Below are positions 1 to 8,558 of a stretch of 45,355 bases of DNA, one piece after another. The stretch is from Nocardioides sp. GTDB taxonomy: Bacteria; Actinomycetota; Actinomycetes; Propionibacteriales; Nocardioidaceae. Below the pieces are notes generated by a model that saw only the letters and a list, made by a program, of their open reading frames with translations, was not told the DNA's origin and searched no databases. The DNA lies in the NCBI GenBank assembly GCA_017354415.1, contig JAFMQY010000006.1:1-45355 (forward strand), read 5' to 3'. Numbering within the stretch: position 1 is the first letter of the stretch; each line of letters opens with the position of its first letter. A program made the position numbers and the translations under genes.

Positions 1-1
1 G

Positions 2-1138
2 GTGACTCCGCTACGTCTCGTCGCCGGGTCCCTCCTGCCGTTCGCGCTGGCCGACGCCGCGCTGACCGCCACCGTCGGCCTCAGCCGGATGCGCCCGAAT
101 GCGGTGATCAAGCTGATCCTCCAACCGGTCGTATGGCTCGGCGTCATGGTCGTCCTGATGGCTCTGGGCGCGGGACTGACCGGAGCGATGGTCGCGCTCG
201 TGGTCAGTAGCGTCATCGCGGCCGTGCTGGCCTTGCGGGCGCTGCGCCGCTACCTCGGGCCGGCCACGCACAGCCCGGTGTACCGTCCAAGAGCGCTGTG
301 CATGTTCTCGCTCGTGAGCGGCACTGCCTGGCTCGCGACCCTCGGGTTGGTCTGGGCCGACACGCTCATCCTCGGCGCGTTGGGCAGCAGCACCGAGGTC
401 GGCGTCTACACCGTCGCCACGCGGGCCGTCGTGCTCGCGACGTTCGTCCTGCCCGCCTCGACCCAGGCGTTCGCCCCGCGCATCACGGACCTCTACGAGC
501 GCGGGCAGACCGGTGAGCTCCAGCACGCGTACCAGGTGGTGACGGGGTGGAACCTGACGCTGTCGCTGCCGATGTTCGCGCTGCTGGTGGCGTTCCCCGA
601 GGAGCTGCTCGCCCTGTTCGGTCACGGCTACTCCACCGCCGTCACCGTGACGATGGTTCTCGTCGCGGGGCAGCTGGTCAACGCTGTCACCGGACCGGCC
701 GGGATGATGCTGACGATGTCCGGCCGACCGGGCTGGGGGCTCGCCGACAATGTCGTCACGCTCGCGCTCAACGTGGTCCTCAATCTCGCGCTGATCCCGG
801 CGTACGGCATCGTCGGCGCGGCGATCGCCTGGTCGGTGTCTCTCTCCGTTGTCAACGTCGTCCGGGTTGTGCAGATCCGGGTCGCACTCGGGATGCTTCC
901 CTTCCAACCCCGGCAGCTGCAGGACGTGTTCGCCGCCACCGGCGCGGCCGTCTGCGGGTTGCTGGTGGCGCTGCCCTTCTCCGGCCTCGCCCGTCTTGCC
1001 GTCGGTGGCATCACCGTCCTCGTCGCCTACCTGGTGGCGATCGCGATGCTCCACAGAGGGGACGAGGACCGCCTGGTCGTCCGGATGCTGGTGCACCGCA
1101 CCGCCACCATCCTGAGGCCGCAATGGAGGCAGACGTGA
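2..1138 (+). CDS. Polysaccharide flippase (Wzx/MATE-type, MOP superfamily), 5' end cut
   Basis: About 378 residues are visible and they are almost entirely alternating hydrophobic segments separated by short Arg-rich loops. This matches the C-terminal two thirds of lipid-linked oligosaccharide flippases of the MOP exporter superfamily, which normally have 12-14 helices and 400-500 residues. Stretches such as ADTLILGALGSSTEVGVYTV and PAYGIVGAAIAWSVS are typical of this family. The reading frame is open at the left edge, so the true start probably lies outside the window and the first visible GTG is unlikely to be the start. The stop overlaps the next gene (GTGA at 1135-1138), so the two are translationally coupled. 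Role inferred: moving a lipid-linked glycan across the cytoplasmic membrane. The substrate is unknown. Confidence 0.8.
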   Translation: MTPLRLVAGSLLPFALADAALTATVGLSRMRPNAVIKLILQPVVWLGVMVVLMALGAGLTGAMVALVVSSVIAAVLALRALRRYLGPATHSPVYRPRALCMFSLVSGTAWLATLGLVWADTLILGALGSSTEVGVYTVATRAVVLATFVLPASTQAFAPRITDLYERGQTGELQHAYQVVTGWNLTLSLPMFALLVAFPEELLALFGHGYSTAVTVTMVLVAGQLVNAVTGPAGMMLTMSGRPGWGLADNVVTLALNVVLNLALIPAYGIVGAAIAWSVSLSVVNVVRVVQIRVALGMLPFQPRQLQDVFAATGAAVCGLLVALPFSGLARLAVGGITVLVAYLVAIAMLHRGDEDRLVVRMLVHRTATILRPQWRQT

Positions 1139-2100
1139 GTGGTCGTCTGCTCGTTCTGACGTGGCACAACGTGCACCCGACCTGGTGCTTCCCGGCACGC
1201 CGAGGCGTGGGTGCCCGCGGGTTCGCGAAGCAGCTCGCGATGTGCCGGCGGCTGGCGAACGTCGTGCCACTCGAGGACGCCGCACGGCGACTGGCCGAGG
1301 GGAGGCCGCTGCCGCCACGTGCGGTGGCGTTGACGTTCGACGACGGATACCGCGACAACCTGAGCGTTGTGCTGCCACTCTTGCGGCGCCTGGGGCTTCC
1401 CGCGACGTTCTTCCTCGTACCCGGGATACTGGACAGCACCGTGACACCGTGGTGGGAGGTCGTCGGGTGGCTGATCCGGCGGTCCACCGCCGAGTCCGTC
1501 GTCGTCGACGGACGGTCGTTCCCGTTGCGGCATCCCGGCGAACGCGCCCGCGCATCGTCCGGGGTCTGTGAGCTGCTCAAGCGGCGGAACGCCGACGCAC
1601 GTGCCGCGGTCGTCGAGGAGCTTCGGGAGCGGTGCCGCCCGGCTGGGACACCGCCAGGACGCGACATGTTCCTCGACTGGTCCGCCGTCGGCGAAATCGC
1701 CCGCGCCGGGTTCGGCATCGGCTCGCATACGTGCGCGCACCACATCATGGCCCGCGAGAACGCCGCGACGCAGTGCGAAGATCTTGCCCGCTCCCGTCGC
1801 GAGCTCGAGAGCAACCTGTCGGTCGAGGTGCGGCACCTGGCATATCCGAACGGCAAGCGCGACGACTATGACGCCGCCACCATCACTGGGGCACGATCCG
1901 CAGGGTACGCGGCCGCATGGACGACACGCGGCGGTTTCTGCACGGAGATGACGCCGCCGTTCGAGCTCCGCAGGTACGTGATCGATCCAGCGCGGGGCGC
2001 CGCCGCGTTCCCGCTGCTGCTGAGGCAGTATCTCGCCGCCCGGGCCGACACCGACATCGGGCCTGTCGATGCGGAGCCGCCATGCGCATCCTCCATGTGA
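1135..2100 (+). CDS. Polysaccharide deacetylase family protein (NodB domain)
   Basis: The protein has 321 residues from GTG 1135. An ATG at 1123 in the same frame is an alternative start, but the GTGA overlap with the flippase stop favours 1135. The NodB signature TFDDGYRDN lies near residues 67-75; its second Asp is a metal ligand in this family. SHTCAHH near 197-203 supplies the His-xxx-His metal pair (H198, H202), followed by AYPNGKRDDY. No signal peptide is visible, so it probably acts in the cytoplasm or on a membrane-bound intermediate. Family members remove N- or O-acetyl groups from glycans. Its position between a flippase and a glycosyltransferase suggests a substrate within this glycan pathway. 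It overlaps the following gene by 19 bases. Confidence 0.88.
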   Translation: MSGRLLVLTWHNVHPTWCFPARRGVGARGFAKQLAMCRRLANVVPLEDAARRLAEGRPLPPRAVALTFDDGYRDNLSVVLPLLRRLGLPATFFLVPGILDSTVTPWWEVVGWLIRRSTAESVVVDGRSFPLRHPGERARASSGVCELLKRRNADARAAVVEELRERCRPAGTPPGRDMFLDWSAVGEIARAGFGIGSHTCAHHIMARENAATQCEDLARSRRELESNLSVEVRHLAYPNGKRDDYDAATITGARSAGYAAAWTTRGGFCTEMTPPFELRRYVIDPARGAAAFPLLLRQYLAARADTDIGPVDAEPPCASSM

Positions 2101-3317
2101 ACAAGTTCTTGTACCGACGTGGTGGCGCCGAGGCGTACCTGTTCGACCTCGCCGCGCTGCAGGAACGTGCCGGGCACGAGGTGTCGTACTTCGGCATGGC
2201 CCACCCGGAGAACCCGCCGCTGCCGTACGCACGCTACTTCCCGTCGTTCGTGGAGCTCGAGCCGCCGCCGCCCGGGCTCACGGCGCGCGCGCGGGCCGCC
2301 GGCCGGATGATCTACTCGACGGCGAGCCGGGACGGGATGCGCCAGACGCTGCGTGAGTTCCGCCCCGACGTCGTGCATCTGCACAACATCTACCACCAGC
2401 TCTCGCCGTCGGTGCTGGGGCCGGTCCGAGTGGCCCGCGTGCCCGCCGTCATGACGCTCCACGACTACAAGCTCGCGTGTCCGTCGTACCTCATGCTCGA
2501 CCATGGCAGGGTCTGCGACTCCTGCGTCACCGGCTCCCTGTTCAACCCGCTGCGGCACAGGTGCAAGGACGGCTCGCTGGCCGCGAGCGCGATGCTGGCG
2601 GCGGAGTCGGCGATCCACCGTGCCGCTGGCGCGTACCGGCCCGTGCAGTCGTTCATCTGCCCAAGTCGGTTCTGCGCCGGGGTGATGGCCCGCGCCGGCG
2701 TCTTCCCGGATCGGCTGCGGGTGCTGGGAAACTTCATCGACAGCGCGGCGATCGCGCCGAAGGACCGGCCGGGGGGCGGGGTCGTCTACGTCGGCAGGCT
2801 CAGCCACGAGAAAGGGCTCGACACGCTGGTGGAGGCGCTGGGTCTGTTGACCTCCGCGACCCTCGATGTCGTCGGCACCGGACCGCAGCTGGAGGCGTTG
2901 CGGGCGCAGGGGCAGCGTGTCGCGCCGGGCCGCGTGCGGTTCCACGGACAGGTACCGAAGCCGATCGTGCTCGACCTGTTGCGTAGCAACGCCGTCGCGG
3001 TGCTGCCATCGCGCTGCAACGAGAACCAGCCGATGGCGGTGCTCGAGGCGTTCGCGTGTGGCGTACCGGTCGTCGCGACGGCGCTCGGGGGCGTGCCCGA
3101 GCTGGTGGCCGCCGGGCGGTTCGGCGACACGCTCTCGCCTGACTGCCCCGCCGCGCTGGCCGACGCCTTGCGAAGGTTGCTCGACGCGCCGGATACGGCG
3201 TTCCGGATGGGCCAGGATGCGCGGGCATACGTCGCGCGGGAGCACGCTCCCGAGACGCACCTGCGGGCGATAGAGCGGATCTATGCTGCGGCCTCATCGC
3301 GCCACAAGGCCGCGTGA
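2082..3317 (+). CDS. GT4 family glycosyltransferase
   Basis: The protein has 411 residues and starts with MRILHVNKFLYRRGGAEAYL, a classical GT4 N-terminus whose glycine-rich loop contacts the acceptor/donor cleft. The C-terminal Rossmann domain has VVYVGRLSHEKGLDTLVEAL and NENQPMAVLEAFACGVPVVA, the equivalent of the retaining-GT E-x7-E region, followed by TALGGVPELV. The start at 2082 lies inside the 3' end of the deacetylase, so the two are probably translated together. A Cys-rich insert (CDSCVTGSLFNPLRHRC) in the first half resembles inserts seen in several GT4 enzymes of exopolysaccharide loci. The donor and acceptor sugars cannot be read from the sequence. Confidence 0.9.
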   Translation: MRILHVNKFLYRRGGAEAYLFDLAALQERAGHEVSYFGMAHPENPPLPYARYFPSFVELEPPPPGLTARARAAGRMIYSTASRDGMRQTLREFRPDVVHLHNIYHQLSPSVLGPVRVARVPAVMTLHDYKLACPSYLMLDHGRVCDSCVTGSLFNPLRHRCKDGSLAASAMLAAESAIHRAAGAYRPVQSFICPSRFCAGVMARAGVFPDRLRVLGNFIDSAAIAPKDRPGGGVVYVGRLSHEKGLDTLVEALGLLTSATLDVVGTGPQLEALRAQGQRVAPGRVRFHGQVPKPIVLDLLRSNAVAVLPSRCNENQPMAVLEAFACGVPVVATALGGVPELVAAGRFGDTLSPDCPAALADALRRLLDAPDTAFRMGQDARAYVAREHAPETHLRAIERIYAAASSRHKAA

Positions 3318-3360
3318 GGTGGATGCCGCTCAGGCTCCCACGGGGGGAAGGGTGGCACCC

Positions 3361-4764
3361 TCACTCGAACATGGCGAGGGCGCGTGAGGGCCTGGCGTCG
3401 ATCTTCACGAAGAGCGGATCCGGGCCGACGCGCAGGCCGCTCGACGCCCATGACACCCGGTGCCCGGACAGGTCAGTCACGTTCACCGTCGTGCCGGTCG
3501 GCCGGTTCACGGTGGCGCCGTGGTCGTTCCACACCACGAGCCATGTCGCCGAGCCGTGTGGGAACGCGGCTCCCCGCCAACCTGGCGCGGCGACCGGCGG
3601 CCGCGAGAGGTCGGACGTCCACCGGACCAGCCGGCGGTAGGCGTCCGCCGCCACCCGTGGCTCGGGACCGGGTGCCAGCAGGCCGAAGCGATACTCCGTG
3701 CCGTGCCGAGGAAACGCGAGCGGCAGCCAGACGATGCGGCTCGCACCACCGGCGAGCATGAGCACGATGGTCTTGATCGCCTGATCCGACCGCACCCGGT
3801 CGTTCGATGTCGGGTGATTGAGCCAGAGCTGGCCTGCCTCCCACACCTCGATCGGCACGGAGTGTGGAGTCGTGGCGCGCAGGTAGGACATGAGTGCGGG
3901 CACGGCTTGCCAGGACTCGTAGAAGTGCACCTGTCGCACGTCGAAGACGTGTTGGGCGAGGAGTTGCTGCTCGGCTTGGAGGAGCTCGAGCCCGAGCCGG
4001 GGCCTCGGAGTGCTGAGGTAGTGGCGCAGTTCGGTTCCCGAGGTGACGCGTGGGTACGTGCCGCGGTGCGCGAAGTACGCGTCGTACGTTGCGATCGCCT
4101 GGGCGACGTCGCCTTCGTCGACCAGCCGGGAGATCACGCCGACACCAACAGGCTCGCTGGCGATTCCCCAGCTCGCCACCTGCGCCCTCGGGTCGGTGCC
4201 ACGGATCGCACCCACCGCTGTGCGCGTCAGGGTGAGGAGCTCGTCCACGGTCCCGGCCCAGAAGTTGGCGGCGTTCGGCTCGTTCTCGATGGCGTACTCG
4301 TGAACCCCCATGGGCGCGTAACGGGACACGACGGCATGGACGAAGTCCTGGTACGCGGACAGGCTCTTCGGCATACGCGACTCAGTGTTCCCGTTCCCGG
4401 ACCGCGTGTACGTCGGGGTCCCCCCGGTGATCCAGCACGTCCCGATCCGGATCTTCAGCATCATCGTGTATCCGAGTGCGCGGGCCTGCTGCACCGCGTT
4501 GTCCACGCCATGCCAGTCCCACCTGCCCTGGCGCGGCTCCACCTCACACCACTCCACCTCGTTCCAGGTGGCGCCACCGGACACCTGTCGTAGGTACGGC
4601 ACCGATATCGTCGACGTCCACTTGATACCCAACGGGTGCGCAGCAGGGGTCGTGGTCAGCGGCGTGATCGGCGGGAATGCCATGGACGGCTGGGGACTGG
4701 AAACCGGCCTGCACGCCGTCGCGATACAAGACAGGATGACGAGTGCAATCGCAGCTCGACGCAT
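3361..4764 (-). CDS. Clan GH-A glycoside-hydrolase-like secreted (lipo)protein
   Basis: The protein has 467 residues from ATG 4764, which has a GGGGGG Shine-Dalgarno stretch about 10 bases upstream; the frame is open further upstream without a better start. The N-terminus MRRAAIALVILSCIATAC is a signal peptide with Cys18 in a lipobox-like position, though -3 is Ala rather than Leu/Ile. EYAIENEPNAANFW puts the clan GH-A acid/base Glu at E162 (NEP motif), and PIEVWEAG puts a candidate nucleophile at E309. HFYESW precedes the latter. This is consistent with a GH39/GH5-type TIM barrel. It faces the glycosyltransferase tail to tail, and it may trim or remodel the exported polymer. The exact GH family is uncertain. 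Confidence 0.75.
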   Translation of the reverse strand: MRRAAIALVILSCIATACRPVSSPQPSMAFPPITPLTTTPAAHPLGIKWTSTISVPYLRQVSGGATWNEVEWCEVEPRQGRWDWHGVDNAVQQARALGYTMMLKIRIGTCWITGGTPTYTRSGNGNTESRMPKSLSAYQDFVHAVVSRYAPMGVHEYAIENEPNAANFWAGTVDELLTLTRTAVGAIRGTDPRAQVASWGIASEPVGVGVISRLVDEGDVAQAIATYDAYFAHRGTYPRVTSGTELRHYLSTPRPRLGLELLQAEQQLLAQHVFDVRQVHFYESWQAVPALMSYLRATTPHSVPIEVWEAGQLWLNHPTSNDRVRSDQAIKTIVLMLAGGASRIVWLPLAFPRHGTEYRFGLLAPGPEPRVAADAYRRLVRWTSDLSRPPVAAPGWRGAAFPHGSATWLVVWNDHGATVNRPTGTTVNVTDLSGHRVSWASSGLRVGPDPLFVKIDARPSRALAMFE

Positions 4765-4901
4765 GCTGCGGTGGCCCCCCATACCAGAGGCGAGGCGGGT
4801 GACACTGCCGCGGATTCGGCCCGTTCCCCGTGGTCGCCGCCGGCGAACGGGTCGGCCACGCAACCCACTTCGGGGCCGACAGTCGCCGAAGAGTCGCGGC
4901 A

Positions 4902-5792
4902 TCAGGTGTACCCGAACTCGTGCAGCTCTCGGGCGAGGGATGCCTCGACCGCGGCGATCGAGGCGTGGTCGAGGTCGCGCTTGTACGCGTCGACGCGGTC
5001 CGGCGCGAACACCGTCGCCGATAGGGCGGCATCGAACCGGGTGTCCGCGGGAAGCCCCGCGAACACGGTCATCTCCTTGAACTGGGACTCCGGGTCAGCG
5101 ATCACGTCCTCGAAGCGCACGTCCAGCCATCGGCCGTCCGGGACACGGTCCCGCGCCGCCTCGAAGGACTTCACGACGTTCCTCCAGTTCAGCGCCGCGA
5201 GCACAGCGAAGGACCGGCCGGACGCCTCCCATGCCTCCGCGTCAGGCGGAGAGAGGATGCCGGAACTCATGGCCGCCGGCCCGAGCCAGCCGTTCCACCA
5301 GGAGATCTGCAGGTCGGAGGAAACGACAGCGCGAGGGTCGCGGACGATGTTGATGAAGCGCGCGCCGGGGAGGGCCGCATCGATGAACCCGCTGCGCGGC
5401 CATCCGGTGAACTTGTGTACGAATACCGGCTTGCGCTGCGCCCGCGCCCGCTCGGTGAACAGGTGCGAGAAACGTGCAGTGAGCCATGGGGTCGCGTCGG
5501 ATCCGAGCAGGTCACGGCAGCTCGCCACCATCGCCGGCGAGACCCGCCGTCGCAGCAGCCGGTATCCCTCCGAGGGCGCGTAGCGCAGCCGGCCCTTGCG
5601 GGTGAACCGTTGCGGCACTCGCCGGTACATCGCGTTGTTCTGCCGGCCGATGCTCGCGGGCAGTTGCGGGAAGTTGTCCTCCACGTTGGAGATGAACCCG
5701 ACGTCCGGGTGGCGTGCCAGCACCTCGTGGATCAGGCTGGAACCCGAGCGGCCGTTGCTGAGCAGGAACACGAATGTGGGGTCAAAGCTCAT
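4902..5792 (-). CDS. Sulfotransferase family protein (A)
   Basis: The protein has 296 residues. FVFLLSNGRSGSSLIHEVLA at residues 7-26 is the 5'-phosphosulfate-binding loop of PAPS-dependent sulfotransferases. FINIVRDPRAVVSS near the middle is the 3'-phosphate-binding strand and helix. WLDVRFEDVIADPE matches the later conserved R-x-E-D segment. No signal peptide is present, so it should act in the cytoplasm on a glycan or lipid intermediate. The start ATG overlaps the stop of the upstream sulfotransferase gene (5789-5792, ATGA), so the two are an operon. The acceptor is unknown. Confidence 0.85.
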   Translation of the reverse strand: MSFDPTFVFLLSNGRSGSSLIHEVLARHPDVGFISNVEDNFPQLPASIGRQNNAMYRRVPQRFTRKGRLRYAPSEGYRLLRRRVSPAMVASCRDLLGSDATPWLTARFSHLFTERARAQRKPVFVHKFTGWPRSGFIDAALPGARFINIVRDPRAVVSSDLQISWWNGWLGPAAMSSGILSPPDAEAWEASGRSFAVLAALNWRNVVKSFEAARDRVPDGRWLDVRFEDVIADPESQFKEMTVFAGLPADTRFDAALSATVFAPDRVDAYKRDLDHASIAAVEASLARELHEFGYT

Positions 5793-6739
5793 GGGCCGAC
5801 CTCCTCATCCCTGTGCAGGGCCGAGGCCGTGGTCGCCCGATCCAGGCGGGCCCCCATCAGGTCGCACAACTCGCGTGCCGCAGGGTCGATGGGCATCGGC
5901 CGGTGGGACGAGTGCCGCCGCTGCACGTGGGCAAACAGGTCCGGCCGCCAGGGCAGGCCGAGGAACCGACAGAGCTCCTGGCCGACGACTTCGGGCTCGG
6001 CCACGAGCCGGTCGTAGCTCACCAGCCGGACGTCGGGCCGTCGATCCAGGCCGAGGTCGAAGAACAACGAGTTACGGGCGTACCACAGCAGCGCTGCCGC
6101 CGTCTCACGGCTCATGGTGTCGTAGCGGAACGTCCGCAACCGCCGCAGCGTCTCGTCACTGAGCCGCTGCCCCTGCCAGACCGGTTCCCCCTGACCGGCC
6201 ACCACGCGTCGCATCGCCTGCAGGTCCGAGTCGCCGAACTTCGCGATCGTCGACCGCGCGCGGTCGTCCACGTCGCGGTAGATCCAGATCGCCTTGCCTG
6301 CCGGCACGGCCGGCAGCACGAGCAACTCGGGTGTCCGGTGCGAGTCGCAGAGCGGCTTGAACAGGACATATCGGTGTCGGCTGCTCCGAACGGTGTCTCG
6401 CAGGAGGTCCTCGGAGCGTAACCGGTACCGGCGGAACACGCGCCGGTCGCTCTCGTTGTGCACCTCGAACTCGGGCGCACATTCGAAGCCGCGGAGGAGC
6501 ATGTTCGTCCCGGACCGCTGCAGGCCCACGACGAACACCGGTGTCGCCGTGCCCCGCTCCACGCCGTGCCGGTGTCGCCAGCGACGCTTGGCGCGGGCCA
6601 CGCGTGCGCGCTCGGCGATGTTGAGCCGCTTCTCCTCGACGAGCGAGGCGACGCCTTCGGTGCGTGCCCAGACCAGATGCCGCCGCACCCGCAGGGCGAC
6701 GTACTCGGCGAGCGACGGTTCGTCACCAGCGCCCACCAT
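5789..6739 (-). CDS. Sulfotransferase family protein (B)
   Basis: The protein has 316 residues from ATG 6739, chosen because a strong GGAGGT Shine-Dalgarno lies just upstream; the frame extends to 6802 without such a site. TPVFVVGLQRSGTNMLLRGF is the PAPS 5'-phosphosulfate loop, and KAIWIYRDVDDRARSTIAKF is the 3'-phosphate-binding region. VRLVSYDRLVAEPE is the late conserved segment. An N-terminal extension of about 65 residues, rich in Arg and Lys (RVARAKRRWRHRH), precedes the catalytic domain; its role is unknown. It is co-transcribed with sulfotransferase A through an ATGA overlap and runs divergently from the ComA/ComB operon. Confidence 0.82.
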   Translation of the reverse strand: MVGAGDEPSLAEYVALRVRRHLVWARTEGVASLVEEKRLNIAERARVARAKRRWRHRHGVERGTATPVFVVGLQRSGTNMLLRGFECAPEFEVHNESDRRVFRRYRLRSEDLLRDTVRSSRHRYVLFKPLCDSHRTPELLVLPAVPAGKAIWIYRDVDDRARSTIAKFGDSDLQAMRRVVAGQGEPVWQGQRLSDETLRRLRTFRYDTMSRETAAALLWYARNSLFFDLGLDRRPDVRLVSYDRLVAEPEVVGQELCRFLGLPWRPDLFAHVQRRHSSHRPMPIDPAARELCDLMGARLDRATTASALHRDEEVGP

Positions 6740-6852
6740 GCGCACCTCCACGTACAGAGCCGTCACAGGGCATAGATCGGCCAGACCTTTCTCCTGATAC
6801 ACGTATCTCGCTCGTCCTCTCGGCGCTCAGGAAGGGAAAGGGGAGAGACACC
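6740..6852. promoter_or_regulatory. Divergent intergenic region between sulfotransferase genes
   Basis: These 113 bases separate two head-to-head transcription units, the leftward sulfotransferase pair and the rightward sulfotransferase/ComAB operon. They must contain both promoters if neither unit is read from elsewhere. A GGGGAGA Shine-Dalgarno for the rightward gene sits at about 6840-6846. I could not identify a convincing -35/-10 pair or operator by eye. Confidence 0.4.
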
Positions 6853-7632
6853 ATGGGCGACGGGCACGGTCGGCCGATCTTCGTGGTGGGGTGCCACCGA
6901 TCCGGCACCACGCTGTTGCGGCTGATCCTCGACTCACACCCGCACATCAGCTGCGGACCGGAGACGCTGTTCCTCACCGAGTTCGCCGAGCGGATCACCG
7001 GCGACGGGCACTGGGCGCACTTCGCGCTCTACGGCTTTCCCCGCAACTACTGGCTACGCCAGATAGCGGCGATGTTCGACCGCGTCCAGTCCGACTACGC
7101 CGCGAGCAGGGGCAAGGTGCGGTGGGCCGACAAGACCCCGCGGTACGCGCTGTCCGTGGGGCTCATCGCAGAGATGTTTCCGGACTGCCAGATCGTCCAC
7201 CTCATCAGGGACGGCCGCGACGTGGTCGCCTCTCACCAGCGCACATGGGGCTACCTCTCCGGGGTGAAGGCCACTGCGAAATGGCCGTACTACATCCGGG
7301 CTGTCCAGGCGGTCGGACGCCGTCTGCCGCCCGAGCGCTATCTCGAGGTGCGCTACGAGGACCTCGTCGCCGACCCGAAGGAGACGGTCGCCCGACTGCT
7401 CGAGTTCCTCGACGAACCGTGGGACGACGCCGTGCTGCATTACGACGAGCATCAGCACGACGTGCATTCGCTGTACCACGACGAGTCAGCGAGGCGCAGA
7501 GCCGAGTCGGCAGACGGGGCGACGATCTACCGCGCCAGGGCCGGCACCGCAGGGAAGGGGCTCGACCCACTGCTGCGTGTCCTCGCCGGCCTGCTCTCGC
7601 GACGGACATTGCGGGACCTCGGTTATCGCTGA
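6853..7632 (+). CDS. Sulfotransferase family protein (C)
   Basis: The protein has 259 residues from ATG 6853, preceded by GGGGAGA at a good distance. PIFVVGCHRSGTTLLRLILD is the PAPS-binding P-loop-like motif, and IVHLIRDGRDVVAS is the 3'-phosphate-binding motif. RYLEVRYEDLVADPKETV is the conserved late segment. In order and spacing it resembles bacterial sulfotransferases acting on carbohydrates or small lipids. It leads a rightward operon with a ComA-like gene about 100 bases downstream. The predicted reaction is transfer of sulfate from PAPS to a hydroxyl or amine of an unknown acceptor. Confidence 0.88.
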   Translation: MGDGHGRPIFVVGCHRSGTTLLRLILDSHPHISCGPETLFLTEFAERITGDGHWAHFALYGFPRNYWLRQIAAMFDRVQSDYAASRGKVRWADKTPRYALSVGLIAEMFPDCQIVHLIRDGRDVVASHQRTWGYLSGVKATAKWPYYIRAVQAVGRRLPPERYLEVRYEDLVADPKETVARLLEFLDEPWDDAVLHYDEHQHDVHSLYHDESARRRAESADGATIYRARAGTAGKGLDPLLRVLAGLLSRRTLRDLGYR

Positions 7633-7736
7633 CCGCTTGCCGACCCAGCGCTCGCAAAGGCGACCTTCTTCGGTATCTGCGGGCCGGCCGGGGCGCTCTG
7701 TACCCGTGTCACCGCTCGTTCTCTGTGGGGGGCAAG

Positions 7737-8558
7737 ATGGCCGAGCTGAGCACGTCCGGGTATCTGAGCGAGATCGGTGTGCCGACGCCGACAGCGCGGA
7801 CGTGCCCGTTCGACCCCGGTTACGACCTGTACACACTCAAGGGGCACCTCGAGCAGAGCGGGCACCTCATGGCGGCGCTGAAGCTGTCGATGGCCTGCTG
7901 GATGCTCGCCGACGAGTGCGTGAGCCGCGAAAAGGTCGGCGCCGCGCACGCACACGGCGTGCCCACGACGACTGGTGGCGGTCCCTTCGAGGTCGCCGTC
8001 GCGCAACGGCGGCTTCCTCAGTACCTCGACCTGTGCGCCGACATGGGGTTCGTCCGCATCGAGTGCGGCCAGGGCTTCACCGACAGCGAGCTCGACGTCG
8101 AGCTGGTCGTGAAGATGGCGAAGGAGCGCGATCTCGATGTGCAGTTCGAGCTCGGGTCCAAGCATGGCGGTGCCTTCACGCGCACCGTCGTGCAGGGACT
8201 GCTCGACACCGGCCATCGCTGGCTGGACGCGGGCGCCGTGGAGCTCGTGATCGAGGCGCGGGAGAGCGCGCAGGGCGTCGGGCTGTTCGACGACGCCGGC
8301 CAGTTCGACCCGAGGCTCGCGGACCTGTTCGCCGAGGAGCTGGGTCTGGACAGTGTCCTCTTCGAGGCGCCCACCAAGTCCAGTCAGTTCGCGCTGCTCG
8401 ACCACTTCGGCAGGGAGGTGCGGCTGTGCAACGTCCGGCTCGAGGAGATCCTGCGGGTTGAGATCTATCGCCACGGGCTGCACTCGGACTCGTTCGGCAA
8501 GGCCCGGCTGCGTCCGCCGTTCCCCGCGGACACCGGGCTCGGGATCGTCGCGCCATGA
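7737..8558 (+). CDS. comA: ComA-like phosphosulfolactate synthase (divergent)
   Basis: The protein has 273 residues from ATG 7737, preceded by a GGGGGG stretch. ComA adds sulfite to phosphoenolpyruvate to give (2R)-phospho-3-sulfolactate. Recognisable family blocks are TTGGGPFEVAVAQ near residues 80-92, IECGQGFTDSE, the EARES block (residues 171-175, followed by QGVGLFD), and SVLFEAPTKSSQF near the C-terminus. The lysine-containing N-terminal block, usually K-F-G-W-G-T in homologues as I remember them, is here K-L-S-M-A-C, so the active site may be altered. The ATGA overlap with the ComB gene at 8555-8558 strongly supports a shared pathway. No other coenzyme M genes are near, so sulfolactate itself, or a derivative, is the likelier product. 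Confidence 0.78.
   Translation: MAELSTSGYLSEIGVPTPTARTCPFDPGYDLYTLKGHLEQSGHLMAALKLSMACWMLADECVSREKVGAAHAHGVPTTTGGGPFEVAVAQRRLPQYLDLCADMGFVRIECGQGFTDSELDVELVVKMAKERDLDVQFELGSKHGGAFTRTVVQGLLDTGHRWLDAGAVELVIEARESAQGVGLFDDAGQFDPRLADLFAEELGLDSVLFEAPTKSSQFALLDHFGREVRLCNVRLEEILRVEIYRHGLHSDSFGKARLRPPFPADTGLGIVAP

Noticed and set aside
11..1555. Long minus-strand frame over the flippase and deacetylase
   Set aside because: No recognisable domain and it spans two real genes.
3350..3360. GGGT-GGC-ACCC hairpin between the converging GT4 and glycosidase genes
   Set aside because: A four-base stem without a T tract is too weak to call a terminator.
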